DNA of 64,000 bases from Paraburkholderia rhizosphaerae (lineage in GTDB: Bacteria; Pseudomonadota; Gammaproteobacteria; Burkholderiales; Burkholderiaceae), in contig NZ_SORE01000017.1 in the NCBI RefSeq assembly GCF_004366595.1, positions 62,001-126,000 on the forward strand. Reading direction: 5' to 3'. Shown in pieces: positions 16,272 through 24,686 of this stretch. The notes beneath the pieces were generated by a model. It had not been told where the DNA came from. It saw only the letters and a program-made list of their open reading frames with translations, and searched no databases. Numbering within the stretch: the first letter of the stretch is position 1; the number at the start of each line of letters is the position of its first letter. A program made the position numbers and the translations under genes.

Positions 16272-17021
16272 ATGATGACCCGCGTTCTTCTGGTCGACGA
16301 CGACGTCAGCTTGCGCGAGGCACTCGAATCGGTGATGACGGCGGCCGGGCATACGGTGACGGTCGCGAATAACGGCCTCGAAGCCCTCGCAACGGCGGTT
16401 ACCGCGCCCCCGCAAGTGATCGTATCGGACGTGAACATACCGATTCTGGAAGGACCCGACATGGTTCGCATGCTCAAGGCTGTGCCACGCCTGTCCGGCG
16501 TTCCGGTCATTCTGATGACAGGCGTGGATACCGACGCCGGCGTATCCGTCAACCGCCTGGTAAGGAAGCCCTTCGATCCGCGAGCGATTCTTACGTCAGT
16601 GTCCGAAGTTGCCGAATACGCGAGCGGCGCGCCTGCGCAAGCGTCCGCTTGCCGGCCACAGCAGCCGGTCGCACGCACACTCGGTCCGCGGGCACGCCGG
16701 TCTGCCGACACAGAGCGGTATGCGGCGCGGATTCGTCGTGGCCTGCAGCTTGTCAGCGAGCAGGATACGCGCATCCATATGTTGGGAAGGCTAGGTCGCG
16801 ACGTGAAACTGGCCGAGCAGCTCTATGACGCATTAGTCGCGAGTGTCGCCGCGCTATTCAACCTTGAAGCAACGTCATTGGCGATGGACGCGCGCTGCCC
16901 GCCAGCGCCCGACGCGAGACCTGATTGTGACCGGTTGGAGTTGTGCGTACGCCGGTGCGTGCGCTCGCAACATCCGCGTGATGGCAGCGAACCACCGCGG
17001 CGTGCACCGCCGGCGGGCTGA
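16272..17021 (+). CDS. Response regulator with uncharacterised C-terminal domain
   Basis: 249 aa. Residues 3-118 form a receiver: [13 protein letters not shown] acidic pocket, phospho-acceptor in VIVSDVNIP near residue 55, and the LVRKPFDP lysine loop near 98. The remaining 130 residues match no DNA-binding output known to me. They include a helical stretch ([38 protein letters not shown]) and a Cys/Arg/Pro-rich tail. Two start codons, ATG at 16272 and 16275, share a GGAAGGG site. No kinase gene is adjacent; the hybrid kinase 2 kb away is a possible partner by proximity only. Confidence 0.75.
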   Translation: MMTRVLLVDDDVSLREALESVMTAAGHTVTVANNGLEALATAVTAPPQVIVSDVNIPILEGPDMVRMLKAVPRLSGVPVILMTGVDTDAGVSVNRLVRKPFDPRAILTSVSEVAEYASGAPAQASACRPQQPVARTLGPRARRSADTERYAARIRRGLQLVSEQDTRIHMLGRLGRDVKLAEQLYDALVASVAALFNLEATSLAMDARCPPAPDARPDCDRLELCVRRCVRSQHPRDGSEPPRRAPPAG

Positions 17022-17065
17022 CATGCACACTGACGCTGCGGCCTTCGCCCCATGGCGCGCGTCCG

Positions 17066-17362
17066 CTAGCGTTCCGCGAGCCGCAGCATTTCGATCGTTT
17101 CCTGGATCACGGCGCGATGCTCGACCATGGCTTCCAGCGAACGACGCAGTTCCTGCAACAGCCGGATAGCCGATCCTGTGTCGTGTCCGTCACGGGCGAG
17201 TTCGTGCACCGTTCGCAGTTGCCGTTCGATCAGGTTCCGCCGTCTTGCGATATGGGCATCGGCGACACGAAGCCTGTCGAGTTCGCGTTCCAGTTCCGTC
17301 ACGTGTGCCTCGCAGTATCGGGAAATCGCCACGAACCACAACACGGGTGCTACCGTGAGCAC
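17066..17362 (-). CDS. Coiled-coil hypothetical protein, 98 aa
   Basis: Not recognised. The start is GTG at 17362, four bases after the stop of the upstream gene (17367-17633), suggesting coupling. After a short hydrophobic N-terminus (LTVAPVLWFVAI) the rest is a charged helix with heptad spacing (TELERELDRLRVADAHIARR, IRLLQELRRSLEAMVEH), so a dimeric coiled coil, possibly membrane-anchored, is likely. Confidence 0.55.
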   Translation of the reverse strand: MLTVAPVLWFVAISRYCEAHVTELERELDRLRVADAHIARRRNLIERQLRTVHELARDGHDTGSAIRLLQELRRSLEAMVEHRAVIQETIEMLRLAER

Positions 17363-17366
17363 CGTC

Positions 17367-17633
17367 TCAGGAAAGCCTTATCCGGGAGTACGTATCGACG
17401 ACTTGCGCGGCATTGACGCATCGACGTTTTTTCAGCTCCTGGATCAGCAGCGTACGAAAGTCTTCCAGCCCGTCAGGACCCCGATCGACCACAAACGACT
17501 CCAACACTTCGGCGACCGCGGCCGCGGTACTTTCGGGTGATAGTGTGCTGGCAATAAAGGAAGCGCCGCGCGCAAGCTCAACCTTGAACGCGAACCTCAG
17601 GATGTCGGTGTGTATCTTGTCGGCCCTGCTCAT
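17367..17633 (-). CDS. Hypothetical helical protein, 88 aa
   Basis: Not recognised. It is soluble and helical: IHTDILRFAFKVELARGASF, STAAAVAEVLESFVV and DFRTLLIQELKKRR. No membrane segment is visible. It is the first gene of a two-gene unit with the coiled-coil protein at 17066-17362 (4-bp gap). The upstream 300 bp is non-coding and AT-rich near 17760, where a promoter is likely. Confidence 0.55.
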   Translation of the reverse strand: MSRADKIHTDILRFAFKVELARGASFIASTLSPESTAAAVAEVLESFVVDRGPDGLEDFRTLLIQELKKRRCVNAAQVVDTYSRIRLS

Positions 17634-17937
17634 GCAGCCCTCGCTGGTCTTTGGCAGCTTCGTTTGCCCGCGTCGAATGATCGACGCACCTATCGTACGA
17701 ACAAAATTGCGCTTGATGCGACGAAGTCGCCACGACGCCTGAACACGGCGGTCATTGCTTTCTATTTTTTACGGTGTCCAGCAGATATATCTTAGCGTGC
17801 CGCACAACTCGTGCGCATGTCGGAAGCTGTCCGAAAACCGCAGTTATCGAACGGCACAAGAGTGGCCGCGTTTAGCTTTACCTTGTGACACATGGTCACT
17901 TCACGGCCAGGCTCGGCCCCGCGCAGCCGGTGCCCGC
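17634..17937. other. Intergenic region, about 300 bp
   Basis: It is AT-rich around 17757-17775 (tctattttttacgg), giving a plausible promoter zone for the minus-strand gene starting at 17633. A short inverted repeat, GTGAC-acatg-GTCAC, sits at about 17886-17900. No gene is supported here. Confidence 0.4.
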
Positions 17938-18243
17938 CTATTGCTGACTGCCGTTGCGTTGACCGTCGTTCTGCGAATCGCCGCCTTGCTGATAGTTACT
18001 GCTATTCGAGTGCCCGAGGCGGGTCCCGTTGGGCGGCCCGCTGCCGACCCCGGCGCTGGTCGACGGCGCGTTGATCGAGTCATGACTGCCACCGCTCATG
18101 CGCGGCTTGCCCGACTGATTTGAGCCGTTCGGCACGGCAGCCGCACCTGAGCCGCCGCCAGTGCCGCCCGCCTGCGCGATCGCGCTGCCCGAGCACACCG
18201 CAAGCAGCACACCTAGTAGCGCTTTTTTGCGTGATACGTTCAT
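17938..18243 (-). CDS. Secreted Gly/Ser/Asn-rich small protein
   Basis: 101 aa. A Sec signal (NVSRKKALLGVLLAVCSGSAIAQA, cleavage after AIAQ-A near residue 24) is followed by a low-complexity mature part of Gly, Ser, Asn and Gln (GGTGGGSGAAAVPNGSNQSG, SQNDGQRNGSQQ). It has no cysteine in the mature part and no known domain. The start at 18243 is the signal-peptide methionine, with GGCACC/GAGG nearby. Similar signal-plus-disordered proteins are common in Burkholderia; the role is unknown. Confidence 0.7.
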   Translation of the reverse strand: MNVSRKKALLGVLLAVCSGSAIAQAGGTGGGSGAAAVPNGSNQSGKPRMSGGSHDSINAPSTSAGVGSGPPNGTRLGHSNSSNYQQGGDSQNDGQRNGSQQ

Positions 18244-18492
18244 TCGAGGTGCCTCCATAACGTTGGGACGTCTCCGGTCGATGCGAGACTTGGCTATGCC
18301 TTCGCGCAAACCTCATACCGCGTGCGCTGTCGCTGCAAACGTCTGCCGCAGCGAAGCGGACGTATGTTGCGAACGCGAGAGTTGCGTCGGCGGTCGTGGC
18401 ACGCGCAATGCGCAATGGCAAGCAGGGATTCCGGCCGGTGCATGAAGCGTGGTGGGGGCGCTGGCCGTTTCGCGCCGGCCTGACTCGCGCAA
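18244..18492. other. Intergenic region preceding an intrinsic terminator
   Basis: No protein gene is supported on either strand. On the plus strand the region ends in an intrinsic terminator (18493-18526) although no plus-strand gene lies upstream, so a small RNA could be encoded here. The promoter of the secreted protein (minus strand) must also lie in this interval. Confidence 0.35.
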
Positions 18493-18526
18493 GGCCCGCC
18501 GCTGTGACGGGCCGTTTTCCTGTTTT
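18493..18526 (+). terminator. Rho-independent terminator just before the ParB-like gene
   Basis: GGCCCG (18493-18498) and CGGGCC (18508-18513) form a stem with a 9-base loop, followed by GTTTTCCTGTTTTTT. It ends 19 bases before the ATG at 18545. It could end a small RNA or act as an attenuator for the ParB-like gene. Confidence 0.65.
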
Positions 18527-18544
18527 TTGTGAGCCGTATCCGCC

Positions 18545-19174
18545 ATGGTCATTAAGCCGCCAAACAGTCCCGCAAGCGCCTTGCAGTGGCTTGCGCTCGC
18601 ATCGCTAAGGCCGACGCAGATTACCGTCGGTATGCAATACGTCGCGCTCAAAGCCTTCGTTACACGCCGTCTGTACGACGCCGCCCGTCGTCAGCTACTC
18701 GAGCGGCATCCTTTACTGTGCGTACGGGCGCCGGACGGCAGCGTCTTCGTTATCGATCACCACCACTGGGCGATGGCATGGCATCTATGCAACATCGAAC
18801 TGGTCCCGGTCCGCTTCGCATGCGACCTTCGCGCCCGCTCGATGCCATCGTTCTGGCGAAAGATGGCGCGCGAGAACCTGCTTCATCCGTTCGATTCGCA
18901 AGGACGTCGGCGCGACCCGCACGAACTGCCGGCAACGATCGCGTTGATGCAGGACGACCCGTATCAAAGTCTCGCTGCGCTGACGAGACGGTGCGGCGCA
19001 TACCGGAAGACAAGCTCGCGCTACAGCGCGTTTGTATGGGCGGATTTTCTGCGCGCGGAGGTACCGCTCGACGGCACCGATAACGCGTCGATGCTTGCGG
19101 CGCTTATCGCGTCGACGAGAATCGCGCGCAGCAAGAAGGCACGCGGACTGCCGGGCTACGCCGGCAAAGCGTGA
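18545..19174 (+). CDS. ParB-like (ParBc_2) domain protein
   Basis: 209 aa. The segment LRPTQITVGMQYVALKAFV, then VFVIDHHHWAMAWHLCNI, marks the ParB/Srx-like fold of the ParBc_2 family (putative nucleases unrelated in function to chromosome partition). The ARENLLHPFDSQGRRRDPHELP and AFVWADFLR segments are also characteristic. It is soluble, with a Lys/Arg-rich tail. The function is unknown. Transcription from upstream would cross the terminator at 18493-18526, so the gene either has a promoter very close to its start or is attenuated. A membrane protein gene follows 82 bp downstream. Confidence 0.75.
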   Translation: MVIKPPNSPASALQWLALASLRPTQITVGMQYVALKAFVTRRLYDAARRQLLERHPLLCVRAPDGSVFVIDHHHWAMAWHLCNIELVPVRFACDLRARSMPSFWRKMARENLLHPFDSQGRRRDPHELPATIALMQDDPYQSLAALTRRCGAYRKTSSRYSAFVWADFLRAEVPLDGTDNASMLAALIASTRIARSKKARGLPGYAGKA

Positions 19175-19256
19175 TAACCGCGCGAGGCGGCACGACGCTT
19201 GCGGACCGCTGCGTGCCAATCCCCAATCATCCACTTGCTGGTCAATGGAGGCTGTC

Positions 19257-19934
19257 ATGCGCTATCTGCAAACTCAGGAGGGGCTACCCCGTGTGTCGTG
19301 GGGCGCCGTCTTCACAGGCGTCACCATCGCACTCATTGCGTACGTGTTTATGAGCGTGCTCGGCGCGGCCATCGGAGCGTCGCTGCTCAGTCCGCTGGCT
19401 CACGAGGATTCCGCGCGCGCATTCGGCTTTGGGTCCGGCGTATGGTTGATCGTCACAACCATCATCGCCGTCTTTCTAGGCGGCTATTTCGCGGGACGCT
19501 GCGCACCGCTGCTCGGCTGGCTGCATGGCCTGCTGAGCTGGGCTTTGATGGTGCTGTTCGTCATCGTTGCAATGACATCCATTGTCACCGGCGCAGCTGC
19601 GCTAGTCGGCAATGTGGCGAACGCGGGCCTCGCGGCAACCGCGTCGGGCAGCGGCGCGAGCGCGGTCAACGCTCTTTCGCAGGAAGCGGGAAACGCGATC
19701 GCGTCAATGGCGAATGCCGCGTCCGCGCCGCTCTCGCAAACCGATACGCGTCAGGCAGCCGACACCGCCGCGCGCGCCGTGGCTCGCGCGAGCTGGTTCT
19801 CCGTCGCGGCGCTGTTCGTCGGACTGGTCATCTCGGTCGGTGCCGGCAGCCTCGGGTTCCGCCAACAGCCTGCCGTGGAGAAAGGAACGATCGCGCCGCC
19901 GATCCATCCGGACCGCGCCACCGGCCGGGTGTGA
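19257..19934 (+). CDS. Multi-pass membrane protein, 225 aa
   Basis: The start at 19257 is set by GGAGG (19247-19251). It has four likely membrane helices (about residues 14-38, 60-82, 88-115 and 180-200) with a long Ala/Ser-rich loop (120-175, including SGSGASAVNALSQEAGNAIA and a TDTRQAADTAARAVARAS helix). The layout matches uncharacterised membrane proteins sometimes annotated PhnA-like in alpha- and beta-proteobacteria. No enzymatic motif is visible. It precedes the Mn-catalase gene by 114 bp, and both may be stress-induced. Confidence 0.65.
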   Translation: MRYLQTQEGLPRVSWGAVFTGVTIALIAYVFMSVLGAAIGASLLSPLAHEDSARAFGFGSGVWLIVTTIIAVFLGGYFAGRCAPLLGWLHGLLSWALMVLFVIVAMTSIVTGAAALVGNVANAGLAATASGSGASAVNALSQEAGNAIASMANAASAPLSQTDTRQAADTAARAVARASWFSVAALFVGLVISVGAGSLGFRQQPAVEKGTIAPPIHPDRATGRV

Positions 19935-20048
19935 GCGATCGCGCGTTGCCGGACGCTCGCTTCGGGAACGCGCGATGCGCATCGTGATGCGCCACTCCGG
20001 CAGCAACTGAGGATTATCCGACCAACCGTTTCGAGGAGGAGCGTTGCC

Positions 20049-20930
20049 ATGTTCATGCACAACAAGCGTCTGCAATACACCGTTCGGGTCGGCACGACTG
20101 ATCCCGGTCTCGCGAATCTGCTGCTCGAGCAGTTTGGCGGACCGCAAGGCGAACTCGCGGCCGCGATGCGTTACTTCACGCAGGCGGTGGGCGAGGAAGA
20201 TCCCGGCCGCAAGGACATGCTGTATGACATCGCGACCGAAGAGCTGAGTCACCTGGAGATCATCGGATCGATTGTCGCGATGCTCAATCGCGGCGCCAAA
20301 GGCGAGCTCGCGGAAGCGGTGGACGCACAGGCGGACTTGTATCGCAAGCTCAACGGAAAGGGCAACGATAGTCACGTCACGCAGCTTCTGTACGGCGGCG
20401 GGCCCGCACTGACCAACTCCGGTGGTGTGCCTTGGACCGCGGCCTACATCGATACGATCGGCGAGCCGACCGCGGACCTGCGGTCGAACATCGCAGCGGA
20501 AGCACGCGCGAAGATTATCTATGAGCGGCTGATCAACGTAACCGACGATCCCGGCATCCGCGACGCGCTCGGTTTTCTGATGACGCGTGAGGTCTCGCAC
20601 CAGAAGTCGTTCGAAAAAGCGCTGTATTCGATCACCGCCAACTTCCCGCCGGGCAAGCTGCCGCCGGTACCCGAATTCGCGGACACGTATCTGAAGATGT
20701 CGCAGGGCGGGCCGACGCAACGGGGACCCTGGAATCAGGGCCGTGGGCTGAAGCTGGTCGATCAACCGGAGCCTGCTGTCGATGGTGGAGACGGTACGGC
20801 CTCGGTCAAGCTCGACAAAAATCAGCAGACAGCGATCGAAGCGTTGAAACAGCGCCTGACATCGGATCCTTCGTCCGACCCGGAGACGGGGGCCGAACTC
20901 GGGATGTCGAAAACGCGCGCGAAGCGATAG
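20049..20930 (+). CDS. Manganese catalase
   Basis: A 293-aa dimanganese (non-heme) catalase that disproportionates hydrogen peroxide. Metal ligands are visible as GELAAAMRYF (Glu), ATEELSHLEII (Glu-x2-His), NIAAEARAKIIYERL (Glu) and REVSHQKSFEKAL (Glu-x2-His), in the correct order. The C-terminal tail after about residue 230 (RGPWNQGRGLKLV and a charged end) is typical of bacterial members. The start at 20049 has GAGGAGG upstream. It is followed by a GC-rich hairpin (20985-21014). Confidence 0.9.
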   Translation: MFMHNKRLQYTVRVGTTDPGLANLLLEQFGGPQGELAAAMRYFTQAVGEEDPGRKDMLYDIATEELSHLEIIGSIVAMLNRGAKGELAEAVDAQADLYRKLNGKGNDSHVTQLLYGGGPALTNSGGVPWTAAYIDTIGEPTADLRSNIAAEARAKIIYERLINVTDDPGIRDALGFLMTREVSHQKSFEKALYSITANFPPGKLPPVPEFADTYLKMSQGGPTQRGPWNQGRGLKLVDQPEPAVDGGDGTASVKLDKNQQTAIEALKQRLTSDPSSDPETGAELGMSKTRAKR

Positions 20931-20984
20931 CACGTGAATACGCCCGACGGCGCATGCTGAACGCGCTACGCGGTCGTTGCGGCC

Positions 20985-21014
20985 GCGGGCGCGGCACTTG
21001 CCCCGTGCGCCCGC
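20985..21014 (+). terminator. GC-rich hairpin after Mn-catalase
   Basis: GCGGGCGC..CAC (20985-20997, with a two-base bulge) pairs with GTGCGCCCGC (21005-21014). It lies 55 bp after the catalase stop. There is no T-tract directly after it, so it may stabilise the mRNA 3' end rather than terminate alone. Confidence 0.4.
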
Positions 21015-21314
21015 GATCGCGAATACCGCATAAGCGGTAAGACCTGTTTAAAACCTGTTTAAAGCAGTTCGAATGTAAAGCGAATAAATCCACTGACAAA
21101 AACGCTCTATTAACATGTTGCGTCAATGCATTAATTTCATGCCGCACGCGGCTGACTTCCGATTAATATCTGGACTCCCGGCCGGAAGGAAGCGGATTCC
21201 TCAGGCCAAATAATAAAAAAGACTGGAATAGTTACCGAATCGAAAAACGGTCAGACGATTTATCCGCAATTACTACCGTCAGTTATTTAATCCAGATAAA
21301 TGCGGAGAGACGCA
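21015..21314. other. AT-rich intergenic region
   Basis: This is the most AT-rich stretch of the window (for example aataataaaaaagac near 21210 and ttatttaatccag near 21280). It carries the tandem 11-bp repeat at 21042-21063 and probably the promoter of the small gene at 21315. No protein gene is supported. Confidence 0.5.
21042..21063 (+). repeat. Perfect tandem 11-bp repeat, possible operator
   Basis: acctgtttaaa occurs twice head-to-tail (21042-21052 and 21053-21063). An 11-bp period places both copies on the same face of the helix, as expected for paired binding sites. It lies about 250 bp upstream of the small gene at 21315. Confidence 0.7.
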
Positions 21315-21512
21315 ATGCTGAGCCCTCACGAATTCGCCACTCTGATGCTCATCAAGAATTCGCCCGAGCAGATCGACCTGAACCGCGAGGAACTGGACAC
21401 ACTGCTTGAACGCCAGCTCGTCGCGTTCGAGCAGATGCCGTCCGGAATCCATCTGCCGCAACTCACCGGCAACGGTGACTCCCTTTTACGCGCGATTGCC
21501 CGTGAACGCTGA
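21315..21512 (+). CDS. Small paralogous protein (MLSxHEFATLxLI family), 65 aa
   Basis: A paralogue of the gene at 4694-4924: MLSPHEFATLMLIKNSPEQI and LDTLLERQLVAFEQM align position by position with that protein. The start at 21315 is chosen from GGAGAG five bases upstream and from the shared N-terminus. It is soluble, helical and without known domains. It follows a long AT-rich upstream region with a tandem 11-bp repeat. The function is unknown; a regulatory small protein would fit its size and upstream signals but is unproven. Confidence 0.65.
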   Translation: MLSPHEFATLMLIKNSPEQIDLNREELDTLLERQLVAFEQMPSGIHLPQLTGNGDSLLRAIARER

Positions 21513-21567
21513 TTCGTCGTGTTGACATAGCAACGAGTTTCGACGACCCGGTATTGACGAGGTGACA

Positions 21568-21717
21568 ATGGACGCAAGCGCAGCTGTAATGGCAATCGGT
21601 TCGGTTGTTCTGCTTTTTGCAGCCCTTTTTATGGTCGGCCACTATCGACGCGAAAATAGACGCGCTCGGGCACTGCGGCAGATGGCCGACTGGCATTGGC
21701 GGGCGCACCGCCACTGA
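21568..21717 (+). CDS. Very small single-helix membrane protein, 49 aa
   Basis: An open frame from ATG 21568 to TGA 21717, with GAGG five bases upstream. Residues 5-24 (AAVMAIGSVVLLFAALFMVG) form one membrane helix, followed by a strongly basic tail (HYRRENRRARALRQMADWHW). It starts 55 bp after the stop of the paralogous small gene at 21315 and may be cotranscribed. Size and layout fit regulatory microproteins of the inner membrane. No homologue is recognised. Confidence 0.5.
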   Translation: MDASAAVMAIGSVVLLFAALFMVGHYRRENRRARALRQMADWHWRAHRH

Positions 21718-21894
21718 CCGGCGCGTCAGCTTCAATTATCTGCTAGCGGCTTCAGCCAGCTTTACATCAGGGTCTACACATCACGCGCAGACTGCTGACC
21801 GCTCGCGGTCGGCGTTCCAGGCATATCGTTTGCACGGCGATTTTCGCTGCCCGTTTTCGCCGCTGATGCGGCGTCTAACCGCCAGGCGAACGCC

Positions 21895-22983
21895 ATGAAA
21901 ACGATGACGAGTGATACCGCCCGCGCGATCACCGAAGCGGTGCGTGATGAACTGCCCGCCGGATTGCGCTACACCGACGATACCCGGCCGGGCATCACGC
22001 GCAAGCGGCTCAGGCAGGCATTCGCGTATTTCGACGCGAACAGCAAACGCATCGAAGACGAACGCGATATCGCGCGCATCAACGCGCTGGCCATTCCACC
22101 CGCGTATACCGATGTGTGGATCTGCCCAGACCCACGCGGCCATATTCAGGCGACCGGTCGCGACGCGCGCGGACGAAAGCAATATCGCTATCATCCGCAA
22201 TGGCGCGAAACGCGAGACGCCGACAAGTTCGGCCGAATGGTCGCATTCGGGCACGCACTACCGAAAATACGCGCACGCGTCGAGCGGGACCTTGCACGCC
22301 GCGGCATGCCACGTGAAAAAGTCATCGCGGCGGTCGTACAGTTGCTCGACACGACGCTGATCCGCGTCGGTAGTGTCGAATATGCGCGGGAAAATCATTC
22401 ATACGGTCTCACCACGCTGCGCAAAAAACACGTGACCATTCGCTCCGGCGAAGTGCGGTTCCGATTCGCAGGTAAAGGCGGCGCCGAGCATGATGTTTCG
22501 ATCAGCAATCCGCGCGTCAAACGGATCGTGCGTATGTGCGCCGAGTTGCCCGGTCATGATCTCTTCCAGTACATCGATGACGACGGCACGCGCCGCACGG
22601 TCGGCTCCGCGGACGTCAACGATTATTTGCGCACGGTTAGCGGTGCGGACTTCACGGCGAAGGACTATCGAACCTGGGCAGGCAGCGTCTTTGCGATGGC
22701 CGCGTTGCGTCAACTGGTTTGCGAGAACGCAGCGGACACGAAGCGCCATGTCGTCGCAACGGTGAAGGAAGTTGCGACGCTATTGCGAAATACGCCAGCG
22801 GTGTGCAAGCGGTGCTATATCCATCCGGGCGTCATCACTGCATTCGATGCGGGTGAATTGACAAGCTTGCCGCCGCAAGCGGCGAGGCGTCGCATGAAAG
22901 CGGATGAACTCGCGTTTATCGCGCTGCTCGCGCGTGTCGACAGACGCGTGCGGTTTGCGAACCGGAAGCCGCGAAAAACGTGA
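21895..22983 (+). CDS. DNA topoisomerase IB
   Basis: A 362-aa poxvirus/bacterial-type topoisomerase IB that relaxes supercoils through a 3'-phosphotyrosyl intermediate. The N-terminal domain has GLRYTDDTRPGITRKRL, INALAIPPAYTDVWICPDP and GRDARGRKQYRYHP. The catalytic domain has VEYARENHSYGLTTLRKKHV, AKDYRTWAGSV and the active Tyr at about residue 308 in CKRCYIHPGVI. Length and all signature blocks are intact. It is monocistronic, converging with the YihY gene. The presence of such a topoisomerase in a stress-gene island is common in Burkholderiaceae. Confidence 0.9.
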   Translation: MKTMTSDTARAITEAVRDELPAGLRYTDDTRPGITRKRLRQAFAYFDANSKRIEDERDIARINALAIPPAYTDVWICPDPRGHIQATGRDARGRKQYRYHPQWRETRDADKFGRMVAFGHALPKIRARVERDLARRGMPREKVIAAVVQLLDTTLIRVGSVEYARENHSYGLTTLRKKHVTIRSGEVRFRFAGKGGAEHDVSISNPRVKRIVRMCAELPGHDLFQYIDDDGTRRTVGSADVNDYLRTVSGADFTAKDYRTWAGSVFAMAALRQLVCENAADTKRHVVATVKEVATLLRNTPAVCKRCYIHPGVITAFDAGELTSLPPQAARRRMKADELAFIALLARVDRRVRFANRKPRKT

Positions 22984-23034
22984 AGCGATAAGCAACCTGC
23001 ACGTGCGTGCAAAGGCAATACGACATTAATCCTG

Positions 23035-23943
23035 TCAGCCCGCTTGCCGTTGCGCATCGCCCGGTACCGGCTTGCGTTCAGCCGGTCCCCGCATCGCCGC
23101 GGATACCTCGGCGCCGAACAGGAAAACGGCCGCACAGAAGTAAAGCCACATCATCAGTACCGCTAGCGAGCCGGCCGCGCCGAACGAACCGGCCGTGCCC
23201 GCATGCGCGAGGTACAAGCCGAACAGATGCCGTCCGATGGTGAAAAAAATCGCAGCGATAAAGCCACCGGCCAGCGCGTGCCTGACCGCGACACGCACAT
23301 CTGGAAGCCATTTGATCAGCGCACTCAGACCCAGCGTCAGCACGATCAGACCGAACACCGACTGTGCGGCCAACGCGATGGCGGTTGCCGCCGCGTTGCC
23401 GAATACGGACTTGCCTAGCGCCTCGAGTGCCGCATCGAGCACCAGCGACACGACCAGCAGAAAGCCGATTCCCAGCACAAGGGCCAGCGAAACGAGCCTC
23501 GTGCGCACCAAAAGCGCCAGCCCCGCGATGCCTCGACCTGGCTTCGCGTGGAATACCACATCGAGCGCGGTGTTCAGCGACGAAAATATTGCCGACGCGC
23601 CAACCACCAGCAAGACCAACGATAGCGCGGCCGCGATGCCGCCGCCCTTCGAGCGGTGCGCATGCTCGACCAGCGTGCGCATCGCGCCGGCGGCGTCGGC
23701 GCCCATGATTTGCTGCACCTGGGCAAAAAAACGGCCCTGCCCGACCTCTTCGCCGACGAACCAGCCAACGATCGCCAGGACGATCAACAGCGTAGGCGCC
23801 AGCGAAAACGCGGAATAGAAACCGACGCTTGCCGCCATCATCGGACAGCGGTCCGACAGGAAGTGTTCAAAACTGTCGCGCGCGACACGCAGCGCAGCGT
23901 GCCATCGGCCACGTCGCGAATGGTTGATTGCTGGGACTGTCAT
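23035..23943 (-). CDS. YihY/BrkB family membrane protein
   Basis: 302 aa with six membrane helices. The conserved MMAASVGFYSAFSLAPTLLI opens helix 1, FVGEEVGQGRFFAQV follows, and GLYLAHAGTAGSFGAAGSLAVL plus WLYFCAAVFLFGAEVSA close the protein, all YihY/BrkB hallmarks. The family was formerly confused with RNase BN; its function is unknown. The start at 23943 (MTVPAINHSRRGRW) is chosen over an upstream frame extension lacking a ribosome site. The C-terminal tail is charged (RGPAERKPVPGDAQRQ). Confidence 0.85.
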   Translation of the reverse strand: MTVPAINHSRRGRWHAALRVARDSFEHFLSDRCPMMAASVGFYSAFSLAPTLLIVLAIVGWFVGEEVGQGRFFAQVQQIMGADAAGAMRTLVEHAHRSKGGGIAAALSLVLLVVGASAIFSSLNTALDVVFHAKPGRGIAGLALLVRTRLVSLALVLGIGFLLVVSLVLDAALEALGKSVFGNAAATAIALAAQSVFGLIVLTLGLSALIKWLPDVRVAVRHALAGGFIAAIFFTIGRHLFGLYLAHAGTAGSFGAAGSLAVLMMWLYFCAAVFLFGAEVSAAMRGPAERKPVPGDAQRQAG

Positions 23944-24188
23944 CGGATGCTCCAGGCTACGACACGCTGCACGCGCGCCTGCGTCTGCAAGTGGGGCAAG
24001 CCGCGTGCCATTCGCGAAGCACATTTGGGAAAGCGCCAGCTAAGCGGTTCCCCGCCGCACCGCACGCGCGCGCAAGCGCTGCCAGAGATCAATCGGGAAT
24101 ATCGCTTGCAGGCTAGTGGAGCGCAGTAGCCCATGGTCCCATTGGCCGGTGCGAGCCGCCGGCCGTACAACGTTTCGAGGAGTCGATC

Positions 24189-24686
24189 GTGAGTGATCCT
24201 GTGATTCTGGCATCGGGCGAAGCCCGGGAAGCAACCGCTAGCAGTACCGCGTCGGCCGTCAACGATCTGACCGGATGGAGTGGAGTTTATGTATCGGCCG
24301 TCGAGCGGCTCGCGGAGTTGAACAGTCGCGCAATTCATACGTCGCTCGAGGAGCAACGCGCCATCGCGCTGCAAGCCGCCGAAGAGCGCTCGCTGTTAGG
24401 CGCATGGCGGCTGCAGGCCAGCTATTCGCTCGCCGGCACCGCAAAGGCGGCGGCCTACCTGCGGCATGTCGGCGACATTCTGCTCGGCGCGTACGCGGAT
24501 GCCGTGAACGAAGTGGAGACGTCGTTCAACCGGAGTTTTATGTCGATGACCGGTGCCGTCGACCGTGCAGCGTCCGCTGCCGGCTCCTCGATACTGAAGC
24601 TCGACGAACAGCTCGCGACTATCCCGGGCGAAACCGCGCGGATCGTCGATCAGCAGGGCAAGGCAGTGGCGCCGCAGCGCAGATAG
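24189..24686 (+). CDS. Phasin family protein
   Basis: 165 aa, helical and amphipathic, with SGVYVSAVERLAELNSRAIH, LEEQRAIALQAAEE and GTAKAAAYLRHVGDILL. This is the pattern of phasins that coat polyhydroxyalkanoate granules, although the family also includes stress-related members. GAGGAG lies about eight bases before the ATG at 24189. It is divergent from YihY. No PHA synthase is in the window, so the granule role is inferred from the family only. Confidence 0.65.
   Translation: MSDPVILASGEAREATASSTASAVNDLTGWSGVYVSAVERLAELNSRAIHTSLEEQRAIALQAAEERSLLGAWRLQASYSLAGTAKAAAYLRHVGDILLGAYADAVNEVETSFNRSFMSMTGAVDRAASAAGSSILKLDEQLATIPGETARIVDQQGKAVAPQRR

Noticed and set aside
18313-18651. Minus-strand 112-codon frame spanning the terminator and the ParB-like start
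   Set aside because: It overlaps a supported gene and terminator and has no recognised content.
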